Shown one piece after another: positions 27,440 through 35,740 of a DNA stretch of 64,000 nucleotides. The notes under the pieces were generated by a model, which saw only the letters and a program-made list of their open reading frames with translations, searched no databases and was not told the origin of the DNA. This DNA is from Serratia marcescens (GTDB lineage: Bacteria; Pseudomonadota; Gammaproteobacteria; Enterobacterales; Enterobacteriaceae). Both the position numbers and the translations under genes were made by a program. Location: the NCBI RefSeq assembly GCF_001902635.1, contig NZ_MJAO01000015.1, positions 1 to 64,000 on the forward strand, read 5' to 3'. Numbering within the stretch: the first letter of the stretch is position 1; each line of letters opens with the position of its first letter.

Positions 27440-28045
27440 ATGACCAAATCAACGCATTGCACCGTGGATACACGTGAACATCTGCTCGCCACCGGCGAAA
27501 CCCTCAGCCTGCGCCTGGGCTTTACCGGCATGGGGCTGAGCGAACTGCTGGCCACCGCGGGCGTGCCGAAAGGTTCGTTCTACCACTATTTCCGCTCGAA
27601 GGAAGCCTTCGGCGAAGCGATGTTGCAGCGCTATTTCGCGCATTATGATGCAGAAATGCAGGCGCTGTTTGCCGACGAGCGCGGCGATGCCCGCCACCAA
27701 CTGCTCGGTTATTATGCCCAGGCTATCAGCTACCACTGCCGCAGCGAATGCCATAACGCCTGCCTGGCGGTGAAGCTTTCCGCCGAGGTGAGCGATCTGT
27801 CGGAACCGATGCGCCACGCGCTGGAAACAGGCACCGCTCGCGTGATTGGCCATCTGCAGGAGGCCATCGAACGCGGTATCGCCGAGGGTTCGCTGTCGGT
27901 AGCCATGAGCCCGGCAGCGACCGCAGAGACGTTGTATTCATTGTGGCTCGGCGCCTCGCTGCGCGCCAAGATCCGCCACTCTTTGGCGCCGTTGACCTGC
28001 GCGCTGGAAAGCATCGAGTTGCTGCTGCGCCCGCCGCAACCGTAA
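27440..28045 (+). CDS. nemR: TetR-family electrophile/HOCl-sensing repressor NemR
   Basis: 201-residue TetR-family repressor that in E. coli senses electrophiles and bleach through cysteines and controls nemA and gloA. The helix-turn-helix reads GLSELLATAGVPKGSFYHYF (about 33-52), almost as in E. coli. Cysteines at CHNACLAVKLSAEV fall near the conserved redox-sensing position (E. coli Cys106). I choose the ATG at 27440 by alignment; no Shine-Dalgarno is seen, and the predicted promoter puts transcription start only a few bases away, so the mRNA may be nearly leaderless. An in-frame ATG at 27425 overlaps the -10. Confidence 0.9.
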   Translation: MTKSTHCTVDTREHLLATGETLSLRLGFTGMGLSELLATAGVPKGSFYHYFRSKEAFGEAMLQRYFAHYDAEMQALFADERGDARHQLLGYYAQAISYHCRSECHNACLAVKLSAEVSDLSEPMRHALETGTARVIGHLQEAIERGIAEGSLSVAMSPAATAETLYSLWLGASLRAKIRHSLAPLTCALESIELLLRPPQP

Positions 28046-28102
28046 CGATAACATTCTCTTTTTATTGAAAAATGCAGTTCGTGGTTTTTTATCGCTCATT
28101 AC

Positions 28103-28117
28103 TAGACGACCGGTCTA
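28103..28117. promoter_or_regulatory. NemR-type palindrome upstream of nemA
   Basis: TAGACGACCGGTCTA: half-sites TAGAC and GTCTA separated by 5 bp, one less than in the nemR box. It lies 19 bp before the nemA ATG, in the nemR-nemA gap, suggesting separate control of nemA. Confidence 0.55.
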
Positions 28118-28135
28118 TTAAATACAGGATGCACT

Positions 28136-29239
28136 ATGAAGACTGAAAAATTGCTTTCTCCGCTGAAGGTTGGCACCACCACTCTGCCCAACCGTGTGTT
28201 TATGGCTCCGCTGACGCGTCTGCGCAGCATCGAACCGGGCGACATTCCCACGCCGCTGATGGCGGAATATTACGCGCAGCGCGCCAGCGCCGGCCTGATC
28301 GTGACCGAAGCGACGCAGATCTCCTTCCAGGCCAAAGGCTACGCCGGTGCGCCGGGGCTGCATACGCCGGAGCAGATCGCCGCATGGAAAAACATCACGC
28401 AGGCGGTGCATGATAAAAACGGCCATATTGCCGTGCAGCTGTGGCACGTAGGGCGTATCTCCCACGCCAGCCTGCAGCCGGGCGGGCAAGCGCCGGTCGC
28501 GCCTTCAGCGATCAACGCCGAAACCCGCACCACCGTGCGTGATGAAACCGGCGCCTGGGTGCGCGTGCCAACCTCCACGCCGCGCGCGCTGGAAACCAGC
28601 GAGATCCCGGGCATCGTCAACGATTTCCGCCAGGCGACCGCCAACGCGCGGGAAGCCGGCTTCGACTTCATCGAACTGCATGCGGCCCACGGCTATCTGC
28701 TGCATCAGTTCATGTCGCCAGCCTCCAACCAACGAACCGATCAATACGGCGGCAGCATCGAGAATCGCACTCGCCTGACGCTGGAAGTGGTCGACGCGGC
28801 CGCCGCCGAATGGGGCGCCGAGCACATCGGCATCCGCATCTCGCCGCTGGGGCCGTTTAACGGCCTGGACAACGGCGAAGACCAGGAAGAAGCGGCGCTG
28901 TATCTGGTGGAAGAGCTGAACAAGCGCAACATCGCCTACCTGCACATCTCCGAACCGGACTGGGCCGGTGGCAAACCGTATTCCGACGCCTTCCGCGATT
29001 CGGTGCGCGCCCACTTTAAAGGGGTGATCGTCGGTGCCGGTGCCTACACCGCCGAGAAAGCCGAAGCGTTGATCGAAAAAGGCTTCATCGACGCCGTGGC
29101 CTTCGGCCGCAGCTACATCGCCAACCCGGATCTGGTGGAGCGCTTCCAGCAGCACGCGCCGCTGAACGAACCTAAGCCGGAAAGCTTCTACGGCGGCGGT
29201 GCCGAAGGCTATACCGACTATCCGTTTCTGGCGAAATAA
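28136..29239 (+). CDS. nemA: N-ethylmaleimide reductase, old yellow enzyme family
   Basis: 367-residue FMN-dependent flavoenzyme of the old yellow enzyme family that reduces the double bonds of electrophiles such as N-ethylmaleimide and nitro compounds. It has the FMN region MAPLTRLRS, the substrate-binding [19 protein letters not shown] (His pair near residue 180 and a downstream Arg), and phosphate-binding [12 protein letters not shown] and [15 protein letters not shown] near the end. Full length relative to E. coli NemA. Follows nemR in the conserved nemRA-gloA order, with its own palindrome upstream and a terminator downstream. Confidence 0.96.
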   Translation: MKTEKLLSPLKVGTTTLPNRVFMAPLTRLRSIEPGDIPTPLMAEYYAQRASAGLIVTEATQISFQAKGYAGAPGLHTPEQIAAWKNITQAVHDKNGHIAVQLWHVGRISHASLQPGGQAPVAPSAINAETRTTVRDETGAWVRVPTSTPRALETSEIPGIVNDFRQATANAREAGFDFIELHAAHGYLLHQFMSPASNQRTDQYGGSIENRTRLTLEVVDAAAAEWGAEHIGIRISPLGPFNGLDNGEDQEEAALYLVEELNKRNIAYLHISEPDWAGGKPYSDAFRDSVRAHFKGVIVGAGAYTAEKAEALIEKGFIDAVAFGRSYIANPDLVERFQQHAPLNEPKPESFYGGGAEGYTDYPFLAK

Positions 29240-29254
29240 CCCCTCCTGACCCTG

Positions 29255-29285
29255 AACGGCCACGCAGCAAGCTGGCCGTTTTTTT
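29255..29285 (+). terminator. Terminator after nemA
   Basis: AACGGCCA and TGGCCGTT form an 8-bp stem with a 10-base loop followed by TTTTT. It separates nemA from gloA, which in E. coli share a transcript. Confidence 0.85.
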
Positions 29286-29296
29286 ATGTCACACGC

Positions 29297-29319
29297 AAAA
29301 AAGCCCGCACGGGGCGGGC
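29297..29319 (-). terminator. Minus-strand terminator in the nemA-gloA gap
   Basis: On the minus strand GCCCGC and GCGGGC form a GC-only stem followed by TTTTTT. No annotated minus-strand gene feeds into it, so it implies an unlisted minus-strand transcript. Confidence 0.65.
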
Positions 29320-29440
29320 CGGTGTTCCCTGGTGTTGTGCTCTACTGCCGTTCAATTTTTACACGCTTGCCGTCGAAATAGATAATTGATTGTGCAGATC
29401 AATTACTTCGTATTGATCGTTACGCCCGATCAATATTTAG
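29297..29440 (-). ncRNA. Candidate small RNA (or operator pair) in the nemA-gloA gap
   Basis: Read on the minus strand this segment has two perfect 8-bp inverted repeats (TATTGATC-N9-GATCAATA at 29411-29435 and TAATTGAT-N7-ATCAATTA at 29383-29405), then a single-stranded-looking stretch, then a terminator hairpin with six U. That order is typical of a bacterial small RNA. I see no convincing promoter on the minus strand. The two repeats are centred 29 bp apart and could instead be protein-binding sites. Confidence 0.35.
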
Positions 29441-29463
29441 ACACCACCGTCGCGAGACCCATA

Positions 29464-29478
29464 AGTGACATTGTCACT
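29464..29478. promoter_or_regulatory. Palindrome just upstream of the gloA promoter
   Basis: AGTGACATTGTCACT is a perfect 7-bp inverted repeat around one base. It ends 11 bp before the predicted -35 of gloA. The binding protein is unknown. Confidence 0.4.
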
Positions 29479-29489
29479 CATTCGTCACA

Positions 29490-29519
29490 TTGAATTCCCT
29501 TGCGGGACAAGGCTATACT
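29490..29519 (+). promoter_or_regulatory. Predicted gloA promoter
   Basis: TTGAAT and TATACT separated by 18 bp. Together with the terminator after nemA this indicates that gloA has its own transcript here. Confidence 0.55.
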
Positions 29520-29575
29520 CGCTTGTGCTTCAATCCACCCGCCGTCTGCCACGGCACAGTCAATTCAGAGGAATT

Positions 29576-29983
29576 ATGCGCTTACTCCATACCATGATCC
29601 GCGTCGGTGACCTGCAACGCGCCATCGACTTCTACACCAAGGTATTAGGCATGCGCCTGCTGCGCACCAGCGAAAACCCGGAGTACAAATACTCGCTGGC
29701 CTTCGTCGGTTATACGGAAGAGAGCGAAGGCGCGGTTATCGAACTGACCTATAACTGGGGCACCGACAGCTACGACATGGGCACCGCCTTCGGCCACCTG
29801 GCGCTGGGCGTAGACGACGTTGCCGCCACCTGCGACAGCATCCGCCGCGCGGGCGGCAAGGTCACCCGCGAAGCCGGACCGGTGAAAGGCGGCACCACGG
29901 TGATCGCTTTCGTCGAAGATCCGGACGGTTACAAAATCGAACTGATCGAAAACAAACACGCCGGTCAGGGCCTCGGCCACTAA
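29576..29983 (+). CDS. gloA: Lactoylglutathione lyase (glyoxalase I)
   Basis: 135-residue metalloenzyme that converts the methylglyoxal-glutathione hemithioacetal to S-lactoylglutathione. Two beta-alpha-beta-beta-beta repeats supply the metal ligands: His5 (LLHTMIRV), Glu56 ([10 protein letters not shown]), His74 (FGHLALGV) and Glu122 (KIELIE), the same positions as E. coli GloA. The start follows AGAGGAATT. Downstream of nemRA as in E. coli. Confidence 0.97.
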   Translation: MRLLHTMIRVGDLQRAIDFYTKVLGMRLLRTSENPEYKYSLAFVGYTEESEGAVIELTYNWGTDSYDMGTAFGHLALGVDDVAATCDSIRRAGGKVTREAGPVKGGTTVIAFVEDPDGYKIELIENKHAGQGLGH

Positions 29984-30094
29984 GCCTCCCCCTCAGGGCG
30001 CACTGCGCCCTGCTGATTCTCCGCGCGATAGCGCCTGCAACCGGGCGCAAAATTTGCCATAATGCGCGCTGCATTCGATGAAGATAAGAAACTG

Positions 30095-30745
30095 ATGGCC
30101 GAGAAAAGTGATCTTAACGCCCTGAGTGGTCGTTTTCGTGGGTTTTATCCCGTAGTAATAGATGTTGAAACCGCCGGCTTCAACGCCAATACCGATGCGT
30201 TGCTGGAGATCGCCGCCGTGACGCTGAAAATGGATGAAGACGGCTGGCTGCAGCAGGACGAAACCCTGCACTTCCACGTGGAGCCTTTCGAAGGCGCCAA
30301 CCTGCAGCCGGAAGCGCTGGCGTTTAACGGCATCGACCCGCACAACCCGCTGCGCGGCGCGGTCAGCGAATACGACGCGCTGCATGCCATTTTCAAAGCG
30401 GTGCGCAAAGGGCTCAAGGATCGCGGCTGCAACCGGGCCATTATCGTGGCGCACAACGCCAATTTCGATCACAGCTTCCTGATGGCCGCGGCTGAACGCG
30501 CCGGCCTGAAGCGCAACCCGTTCCATCCGTTCGCCACCTTCGACACCGCGGCGCTGAGCGGCCTGGTGCTGGGGCAAACGGTGTTGGCGAAAGCCTGCAT
30601 CGCCGCCGGCATGCCGTTCGACAGCAGCCAGGCGCACTCCGCACTGTACGACACCGAGCAAACCGCCCTGTTGTTTTGCGAGCTGGTCAACCGCTGGAAA
30701 CGTCTCGGCGGCTGGCCGCTGCCCGCCGTCGATCCCGACGAATAA
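30095..30745 (+). CDS. rnt: Ribonuclease T
   Basis: 216-residue DEDD-family 3'-5' exoribonuclease that trims tRNA and other stable RNA ends. The DEDDh motifs are visible: [11 protein letters not shown] (Exo I), [11 protein letters not shown] (Exo II) and [13 protein letters not shown] (Exo III with its His and Asp). The ATG giving [14 protein letters not shown] aligns with E. coli; an upstream extension is rejected. Follows gloA and converges with grxD. Confidence 0.97.
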   Translation: MAEKSDLNALSGRFRGFYPVVIDVETAGFNANTDALLEIAAVTLKMDEDGWLQQDETLHFHVEPFEGANLQPEALAFNGIDPHNPLRGAVSEYDALHAIFKAVRKGLKDRGCNRAIIVAHNANFDHSFLMAAAERAGLKRNPFHPFATFDTAALSGLVLGQTVLAKACIAAGMPFDSSQAHSALYDTEQTALLFCELVNRWKRLGGWPLPAVDPDE

Positions 30746-30752
30746 CCCCAAC

Positions 30753-30785
30753 AAAAAAGGCGGCCCAGTTTGCACTGGCGCCGCC
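30753..30785 (-). terminator. Terminator of grxD (shared with rnt)
   Basis: On the minus strand GGCGGCGCCAGT pairs with ACTGGGCCGCC (one mismatch) and is followed by TTTTTT. It lies between the convergent rnt and grxD stops. Confidence 0.8.
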
Positions 30786-30814
30786 CCATTACGCGATAAC
30801 CGCAAGTCTGTCGA

Positions 30815-31162
30815 TTATGACTGCTGGTCTTCCTGCGCTTTATATTTTTCCGCAGTTTCTTTGATCAGCTGCTGCAGTTCGCCACGCTGATACATTTCAA
30901 TGATGATATCGCAACCACCGACCAGCTCACCGTCAACCCACAGCTGCGGGAAGGTCGGCCAGTTGGCGTATTTAGGCAGCTCGGCGCGGATGTCCGGGTT
31001 CTGCAGAATATCCACGTAGGCGAAACGCTCGCCGCAGGCGGACAGCGCTTGCACCGCCTGTGCGGAGAAGCCGCAGCTCGGCAGCTTCGGTGAACCCTTC
31101 ATGTACAGCAAAATCGGGTTTTCAGCGATCTGGTGCTGAATTTTTTCAATTGTCGTCGTCAT
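30815..31162 (-). CDS. grxD: Monothiol glutaredoxin Grx4
   Basis: 115-residue monothiol glutaredoxin with the CGFS active site (PKLPSCGFSAQ, Cys about residue 31), a TFPQLWVDGELVGGCDI cis-proline/glutathione-binding region and a short charged tail. It coordinates a [2Fe-2S] cluster with glutathione and takes part in iron-sulfur cluster transfer. Convergent with rnt as in E. coli. Confidence 0.96.
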   Translation of the reverse strand: MTTTIEKIQHQIAENPILLYMKGSPKLPSCGFSAQAVQALSACGERFAYVDILQNPDIRAELPKYANWPTFPQLWVDGELVGGCDIIIEMYQRGELQQLIKETAEKYKAQEDQQS

Positions 31163-31578
31163 TTATTGCTTCCTCAAGCCACATTTCATGGCTACAACAT
31201 GCATCACGCGGGCTATTGTAGCGGCTGGAACAGTCGCAAGAAAACGCCATCTTTTGCAAGGATATTCGCCCGCCCCCGATCGCGTTTCACCGGCCACGTC
31301 ATTCCGGTCAAAACATACGTTGAGAATAACATTTTTAATCCGACCATTTCACTAATATATTGCGCCGTGATGACGGCGCGGTTTAATTATATCCGCCACC
31401 GCCGCCTGGCGTTTTTTCATACATCAATGGGCTGATTTTAAACCAAAAAAAAGGCCATTAACGTTTTCTCACAATATGGATTATTATTTATGAGTTCTTC
31501 GCTGTTTTATATGGCGAAATTCGGGAATACTGTAACTCTTTCGATATCCGTTTCGGGGCCAAGGTTGGTGACGTCGAC
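31163..31578. other. grxD-mepH divergent intergenic region
   Basis: A 416-bp AT-rich gap that should contain the grxD and mepH promoters. A small hairpin (GCGCCGT...ACGGCGC, 31362-31379) is visible but lacks a U-tract. A 32-codon frame beginning at 31490 overlaps the mepH start and has no ribosome site; I do not call it a gene. Confidence 0.4.
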
Positions 31579-32397
31579 ATGCGTTTAATTCTTACGCTCT
31601 TTGCGCTGCTGTTTACGCAGCTCTTCTTCAATTTGGCGCATGCGGCGCCGCAGGCGCGTGTTGCCGCCGAACAGCGCAAAAGCCATGCTAATGAAGCGCG
31701 GCCCGATGACCGCAGGAAAAAGAAAGCGGACAAAACCGCCAAAAAAGCCAAAGTGACGGCTCCTGAGAAAAAAACCAAGACCGCCAAGGCCAAAAGCGAG
31801 AAAAGCGCGAAAAAGATCGCCGGCGCCAAACCGAAGGCCAAAGCGCAGAAAACCGCCAAAATAACTGTCACCCCGCCGAAAAAGGGCTACAAGAAAGGTT
31901 ACGGCCGCCACCGCGAAGCCGGCATGGCCACCGCCAAACTGGCGCGCGATGAAAAACCGTTGAAACTCAGCCCGGCGCACAAAAAGCGCTACCAGCACGC
32001 CAAGCAGACCGCGATGGCCAAACTGATGGGCCAAATGGGCAAGCCTTACCGCTGGGGCGGCAGTTCGCCGCGCACCGGTTTCGATTGCAGCGGTTTGATC
32101 TATTACGCGTATAAAGACGTGGTGAAGATCAAGATGCCGCGCACCGCCAACGAGATGTACCACCTGCGTGACGCGGCGCCGATCAAGAAAAATGAACTGG
32201 AAAGTGGCGATTTGGTGTTCTTCCGCATCAACAACCGCGGCGTAGCAGATCATGTCGGGGTCTACCTCGGCAACGGCAAATTCATCCAGTCGCCGCGCAC
32301 CGGCGAAGAGATCCGCATCAGCCAGCTCGACAACGATTACTGGCAGAACCACTACATCGGCGCACGCCGCGTGGTCACCCCGAAAACCATTCGTTAA
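31579..32397 (+). CDS. mepH: NlpC/P60 murein endopeptidase MepH
   Basis: 272-residue exported peptidoglycan hydrolase. An N-terminal signal peptide (about 1-22, ending AHA) is followed by a long Lys/Ala-rich, disordered linker (about 30-110) and a C-terminal NlpC/P60 domain. The catalytic cysteine is in FDCSGLIYYAY, the histidine in VADHVGVYLGNG, and the third residue in QNHYIGARR. E. coli MepH cleaves D-Ala-mDAP cross-links to let the sacculus grow. The linker composition is unusually basic. Between grxD and sodB as in E. coli. Confidence 0.93.
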   Translation: MRLILTLFALLFTQLFFNLAHAAPQARVAAEQRKSHANEARPDDRRKKKADKTAKKAKVTAPEKKTKTAKAKSEKSAKKIAGAKPKAKAQKTAKITVTPPKKGYKKGYGRHREAGMATAKLARDEKPLKLSPAHKKRYQHAKQTAMAKLMGQMGKPYRWGGSSPRTGFDCSGLIYYAYKDVVKIKMPRTANEMYHLRDAAPIKKNELESGDLVFFRINNRGVADHVGVYLGNGKFIQSPRTGEEIRISQLDNDYWQNHYIGARRVVTPKTIR

Positions 32398-32596
32398 TTC
32401 CCGTCTTTGCGCGGTTGCGGCGTTCGTCGCAACCGCCTGCTCAAGCTATCGCCCATCGCACTCCCCCGCGCGCATTTATCGCTTTTCATCCTGTTTTTTA
32501 TGATGAAAATTGTTAAGATTGAACGACCACAATAAAAAACGGCCCACCCGGTTCTCGCCCTGGCGGGAAGCGAATGGCGCTGTAAAGGAGGAAGCA

Positions 32597-33175
32597 ATGT
32601 CGTTTGAATTACCTGCATTACCGTATGAGAAAAACGCGCTCGAGCCGCACATCTCCGCCGAGACCCTGGAATACCACTACGGCAAACACCACAACACCTA
32701 CGTGGTTAACCTGAACAACCTGGTGAAAGGCAGCGAGTTCGAGGGCAAATCGCTCGAGGAGATCATCAAGACCTCCAACGGCGGCGTCTTCAACAACGCC
32801 GCGCAGGTGTGGAACCACACCTTCTACTGGCACTGCCTGTCGCCTCAGGGTGGCGGTGAGCCGCAGGGCGAACTGGCGGCGGCGATCGTCAAATCCTTCG
32901 GCTCTTTCGCTGCCTTCAAAGAGCAGTTCACCGATGCCGCAGTGAAAAACTTCGGCGCCGGCTGGACCTGGCTGGTGAAAAAACCAGACGGCGCGCTGGC
33001 GATCGTCAACACCTCCAACGCGGCGACCCCGCTGACCGGTGAAGACAAACCGCTGCTGACCGTTGACGTGTGGGAACACGCCTATTACATCGATTACCGC
33101 AATGCGCGGCCAAAATACCTGGAAAACTTCTGGGCGTTGGTCAACTGGAACTTCGCTGCGGAAAATCTGGCGTAA
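32597..33175 (+). CDS. sodB: Iron superoxide dismutase
   Basis: 192-residue cytosolic Fe-SOD. The metal ligands are His27 ([11 protein letters not shown]), His74 (VWNHTFYWH), Asp157 and His161 ([13 protein letters not shown]). The start follows AAAGGAGGAAGC. It removes superoxide and is typically expressed when iron is plentiful, through the RyhB small RNA; the RyhB gene itself is not in this window. A strong terminator follows. Confidence 0.97.
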   Translation: MSFELPALPYEKNALEPHISAETLEYHYGKHHNTYVVNLNNLVKGSEFEGKSLEEIIKTSNGGVFNNAAQVWNHTFYWHCLSPQGGGEPQGELAAAIVKSFGSFAAFKEQFTDAAVKNFGAGWTWLVKKPDGALAIVNTSNAATPLTGEDKPLLTVDVWEHAYYIDYRNARPKYLENFWALVNWNFAAENLA

Positions 33176-33195
33176 GCGCAGACCCTGACGTGACG

Positions 33196-33221
33196 AGGCG
33201 CAGCCAGGCTGCGCCTTTTTT
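33196..33221 (+). terminator. Terminator after sodB
   Basis: AGGCGCAGC and GCTGCGCCT form a 9-bp stem with a 3-base loop, followed by TTTTT. Confidence 0.9.
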
Positions 33222-33236
33222 ATAACCGGCGGGAAA

Positions 33237-33326
33237 TCAGTTCAACGCGGCGACAAAGCTGAAAGCGATAATCACTGCCAAAGCGCAGACGGTGGTGAAC
33301 AGCGACATCTTCAGTTCAGTATCCAT
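33237..33326 (-). CDS. ynhF: 29-residue membrane protein YnhF
   Basis: Very small inner-membrane protein: the reading frame begins MDTELKMSLFTTVCALAVII and ends FVAALN, 29 residues, the same length and pattern as E. coli YnhF (conserved TDLKxSLxTT start and AAL end). One membrane helix (about 8-27). The ATG is preceded by AAAGGAG at 5 bases. It is convergent with sodB and divergent from purR, exactly the E. coli location. In E. coli YnhF has been reported as a stress-related small protein; function is open. Confidence 0.9.
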   Translation of the reverse strand: MDTELKMSLFTTVCALAVIIAFSFVAALN

Positions 33327-33650
33327 GACAACTCCTTTCAAATGGGCTTTCCTAAGGATAAAAGGCGCACAATTAGTGCGTCAAATCATTTTCCCACAGT
33401 TCGCCGATAAAATCTTGTTATCATTTCCCGGTTTATAATATCGATTAGCTCTTCCACTTTTGCTCAATATGCGACAAAATTCGCAGTTCACAACTGCGTA
33501 CCGGCATCCATGCCCCTCCTGATTAAGCGCTGAAGACTTCAACACACTAAAAACTCAGTTTTCGCTTCTCTGGAGAAGGATCTACGTAGGCAAACGATTA
33601 ACATCACACTTACATGCTGTAAACATGTGAGTTCAGGAGTCATTCCTTAC
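33327..33650. other. ynhF-purR intergenic region
   Basis: A 324-bp gap with the ynhF and purR promoters. The only clear element is the PurR-like operator annotated separately, close to the purR start. The rest is AT-rich with no supported reading frame. Confidence 0.5.
33588..33603. promoter_or_regulatory. PurR operator in front of purR
   Basis: AGGCAAACGATTAACA matches the E. coli purR operator AGGCAAACGTTTACCT at 13 of 16 positions, with an intact GCAAACG half-site. It indicates autoregulation of purR. Confidence 0.6.
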
Positions 33651-34676
33651 ATGGCAACGATTAAAGATGTGGCCAAACGCGCTGGCGTTTCCACCACCAC
33701 CGTTTCGCACGTCATCAATAAGACTCGTTTCGTCGCCGAAGAGACCAAAGCGGCCGTGTGGGCCGCCATCAAAGAGCTGCACTACTCGCCGAGCGCCGTG
33801 GCACGCAGCCTGAAAGTCAATCACACCAAGTCGATCGGCCTACTGGCCACCTCGAGCGAAGCGCCCTACTTCGCCGAAGTGATCGAGGCGGTAGAAAACA
33901 GCTGCTACAGCAAAGGCTACACATTGATCCTGTGCAACTCGCACAACAATCTGGACAAGCAGCGCGCCTACCTGGCGATGCTGGCGCAAAAGCGCGTCGA
34001 CGGCCTGCTGGTCATGTGTTCCGAATACCCGGATCAGCTGTTGGGCATGCTGGAAGACTACCGCAACATCCCGATGGTGGTGATGGACTGGGGCGCGGCC
34101 CGCGGCGACTTCACCGACACCATTATCGATAACGCGTTCGAAGGCGGCTATCTGGCCGGCCGTTACCTGATCGAACGTGGCCATCGCGATATCGGCGCCA
34201 TTCCGGGCCAGCTGTCGCGCAACACCGGCGGCGGCCGCCATCAGGGCTTTATGAAAGCGCTGCAAGAAGCGCATATCGACATTCGCGAAGAGTGGATCGT
34301 TCAAGGCGACTTCGAGCCGGAGTCCGGTTACAAGGCGATGCACCAGATCCTGTCGCAGAAACAGCGGCCGACCGCGGTGTTCTGCGGCGGCGACATCATG
34401 GCGATGGGCGCCATCTGCGCCGCCGACGAGCTGGGGCTACGGGTGCCACAAGATATTTCGGTGATCGGCTACGACAACGTGCGCAACGCTCGCTACTTCA
34501 CCCCGGCGCTGACCACGATTCACCAGCCGAAAGAACGCCTGGGCGAAATGGCCTTCACCATGCTGCTGGATCGCATCATCAGCAAACGCGAAGAGTCGCA
34601 GGTGATCGAAGTGCATCCGAAACTGGTCGAGCGCCGCTCGGTCGCCGACGGCCCGTTCATCGACTACCGCCGCTAA
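33651..34676 (+). CDS. purR: Purine repressor PurR
   Basis: 341-residue LacI-family repressor. The helix-turn-helix and hinge ([20 protein letters not shown] to about residue 58, including the minor-groove leucine region [11 protein letters not shown]) are as in E. coli PurR; the rest is a periplasmic-binding-protein-like domain that binds hypoxanthine or guanine as corepressor. It represses purine synthesis and transport genes. The 3' end overlaps the convergent punR stop by 4 bp. Confidence 0.97.
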   Translation: MATIKDVAKRAGVSTTTVSHVINKTRFVAEETKAAVWAAIKELHYSPSAVARSLKVNHTKSIGLLATSSEAPYFAEVIEAVENSCYSKGYTLILCNSHNNLDKQRAYLAMLAQKRVDGLLVMCSEYPDQLLGMLEDYRNIPMVVMDWGAARGDFTDTIIDNAFEGGYLAGRYLIERGHRDIGAIPGQLSRNTGGGRHQGFMKALQEAHIDIREEWIVQGDFEPESGYKAMHQILSQKQRPTAVFCGGDIMAMGAICAADELGLRVPQDISVIGYDNVRNARYFTPALTTIHQPKERLGEMAFTMLLDRIISKREESQVIEVHPKLVERRSVADGPFIDYRR

Positions 34677-35617
34677 TCCCTCGCGCCGGAAGCCGGCATG
34701 GCTTCCGGTTCTGCCTCGCTCAGCCATTCCTGGTTCAACGTCTCCCCATCGCCCAGATACGCCAGTAGCCAGCTCATCGCCGGCGACGGCTTATCCTGTT
34801 GCCAGGTCAGGCAGCACGGGCTGGCGGGAAACGGCTGCTGCAACTGCAATGCCTTCAGTTCGCCGCGTTGCACCAGCGGCAACGCCCGATGCGCCGGCAT
34901 CATGCCGACGCACAGCCCGGCACACAAGCAATCGAGCGCCGAGATCCAGTCCGGCACCACCAGCCGCCGCTGGTTATCCAATGTCCAGGTGACGCGCTTA
35001 GGCAGATTGCGCGAGGTGTCCTCCAGGCAGAGCGACGGATAAGGCCGCAATTGATCGTCATGCAGCGGCCCCGCCAACAGCGCCAGCGGGTGTTGCGGGC
35101 TGACCACGCACAGCCAGTTCATATAGCCCATATCACGGAAGGCAAAGCCGCCGCCGACCGGCACCGCGCGCGTGGCGCCGATCGCCATGTCCGCCCTGCC
35201 GTCCACCAATGCATCCCACACGCCGTTGAACACCTCGGGTTGCAGCATCAGTTCGACGTCGGGGAAATGACGGTAGAAATCCAGCACCAGCTGGCGGCTG
35301 CGCTGCGGTTTGACGATGATATCCACCGCAATATTCAGCTGGCCGCGCCAACCGTTGGCCACCTGCTGACAGTGGCGGCGGGTGTCGAGCATTTTTTTGA
35401 TAACAACTCGCGCGTCCTTGATAAACAGCGCGCCGGCCGGCGTCAACTCCACGTCGCGGTGGCGCCGCTCAAACAGCGGCACCGCCAGCCATTGCTCCAG
35501 TTGCCGCACCGTGTAGCTTACCGCCGACGGCACCCGGTGCAACTCCTGCGCCGCCGCGCTGAAACTGCCGGTGCGCGCCACTGCGTCGACGACTTCAAGA
35601 GAATATTCAGACCACAT
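34673..35617 (-). CDS. punR: LysR-family regulator PunR (YdhB)
   Basis: 314-residue LysR-type activator, matching E. coli YdhB/PunR from [14 protein letters not shown] onward, with helix-turn-helix [20 protein letters not shown] (about 17-36). In E. coli PunR activates the divergent purine nucleoside exporter gene punC in response to adenosine-type nucleosides. I start at MWSE; an in-frame ATG 12 codons upstream adds residues with no counterpart. Sits between convergent purR and divergent punC as in E. coli. Confidence 0.94.
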   Translation of the reverse strand: MWSEYSLEVVDAVARTGSFSAAAQELHRVPSAVSYTVRQLEQWLAVPLFERRHRDVELTPAGALFIKDARVVIKKMLDTRRHCQQVANGWRGQLNIAVDIIVKPQRSRQLVLDFYRHFPDVELMLQPEVFNGVWDALVDGRADMAIGATRAVPVGGGFAFRDMGYMNWLCVVSPQHPLALLAGPLHDDQLRPYPSLCLEDTSRNLPKRVTWTLDNQRRLVVPDWISALDCLCAGLCVGMMPAHRALPLVQRGELKALQLQQPFPASPCCLTWQQDKPSPAMSWLLAYLGDGETLNQEWLSEAEPEAMPASGARD

Positions 35618-35740
35618 CGCTTTGCCTTCAATTTTTTTAACAGCACTTTGCAAATATTACCGTTTCACAAGCAGAGATCCAGCCGGATACACTGGCCGGC
35701 GCTAAAAACCTGCGACATTAAAATATTAACGAGAAATACC

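Noticed and set aside
29342..29435. A frameshifted small protein gene on the minus strand
   Set aside because: Two overlapping frames give plausible peptides, but there is no ribosome site and they require a frameshift; the inverted repeats explain the sequence better. Kept only as an alternative in the small RNA finding.
31490..31588. 32-codon frame overlapping the mepH start
   Set aside because: No Shine-Dalgarno and no conserved features; more likely leader sequence of mepH.
34799..35740. Upstream extension of the punC frame by 314 codons
   Set aside because: The extension is antisense to punR and has no similarity to transporters; PunC begins at the ATG at 35741.
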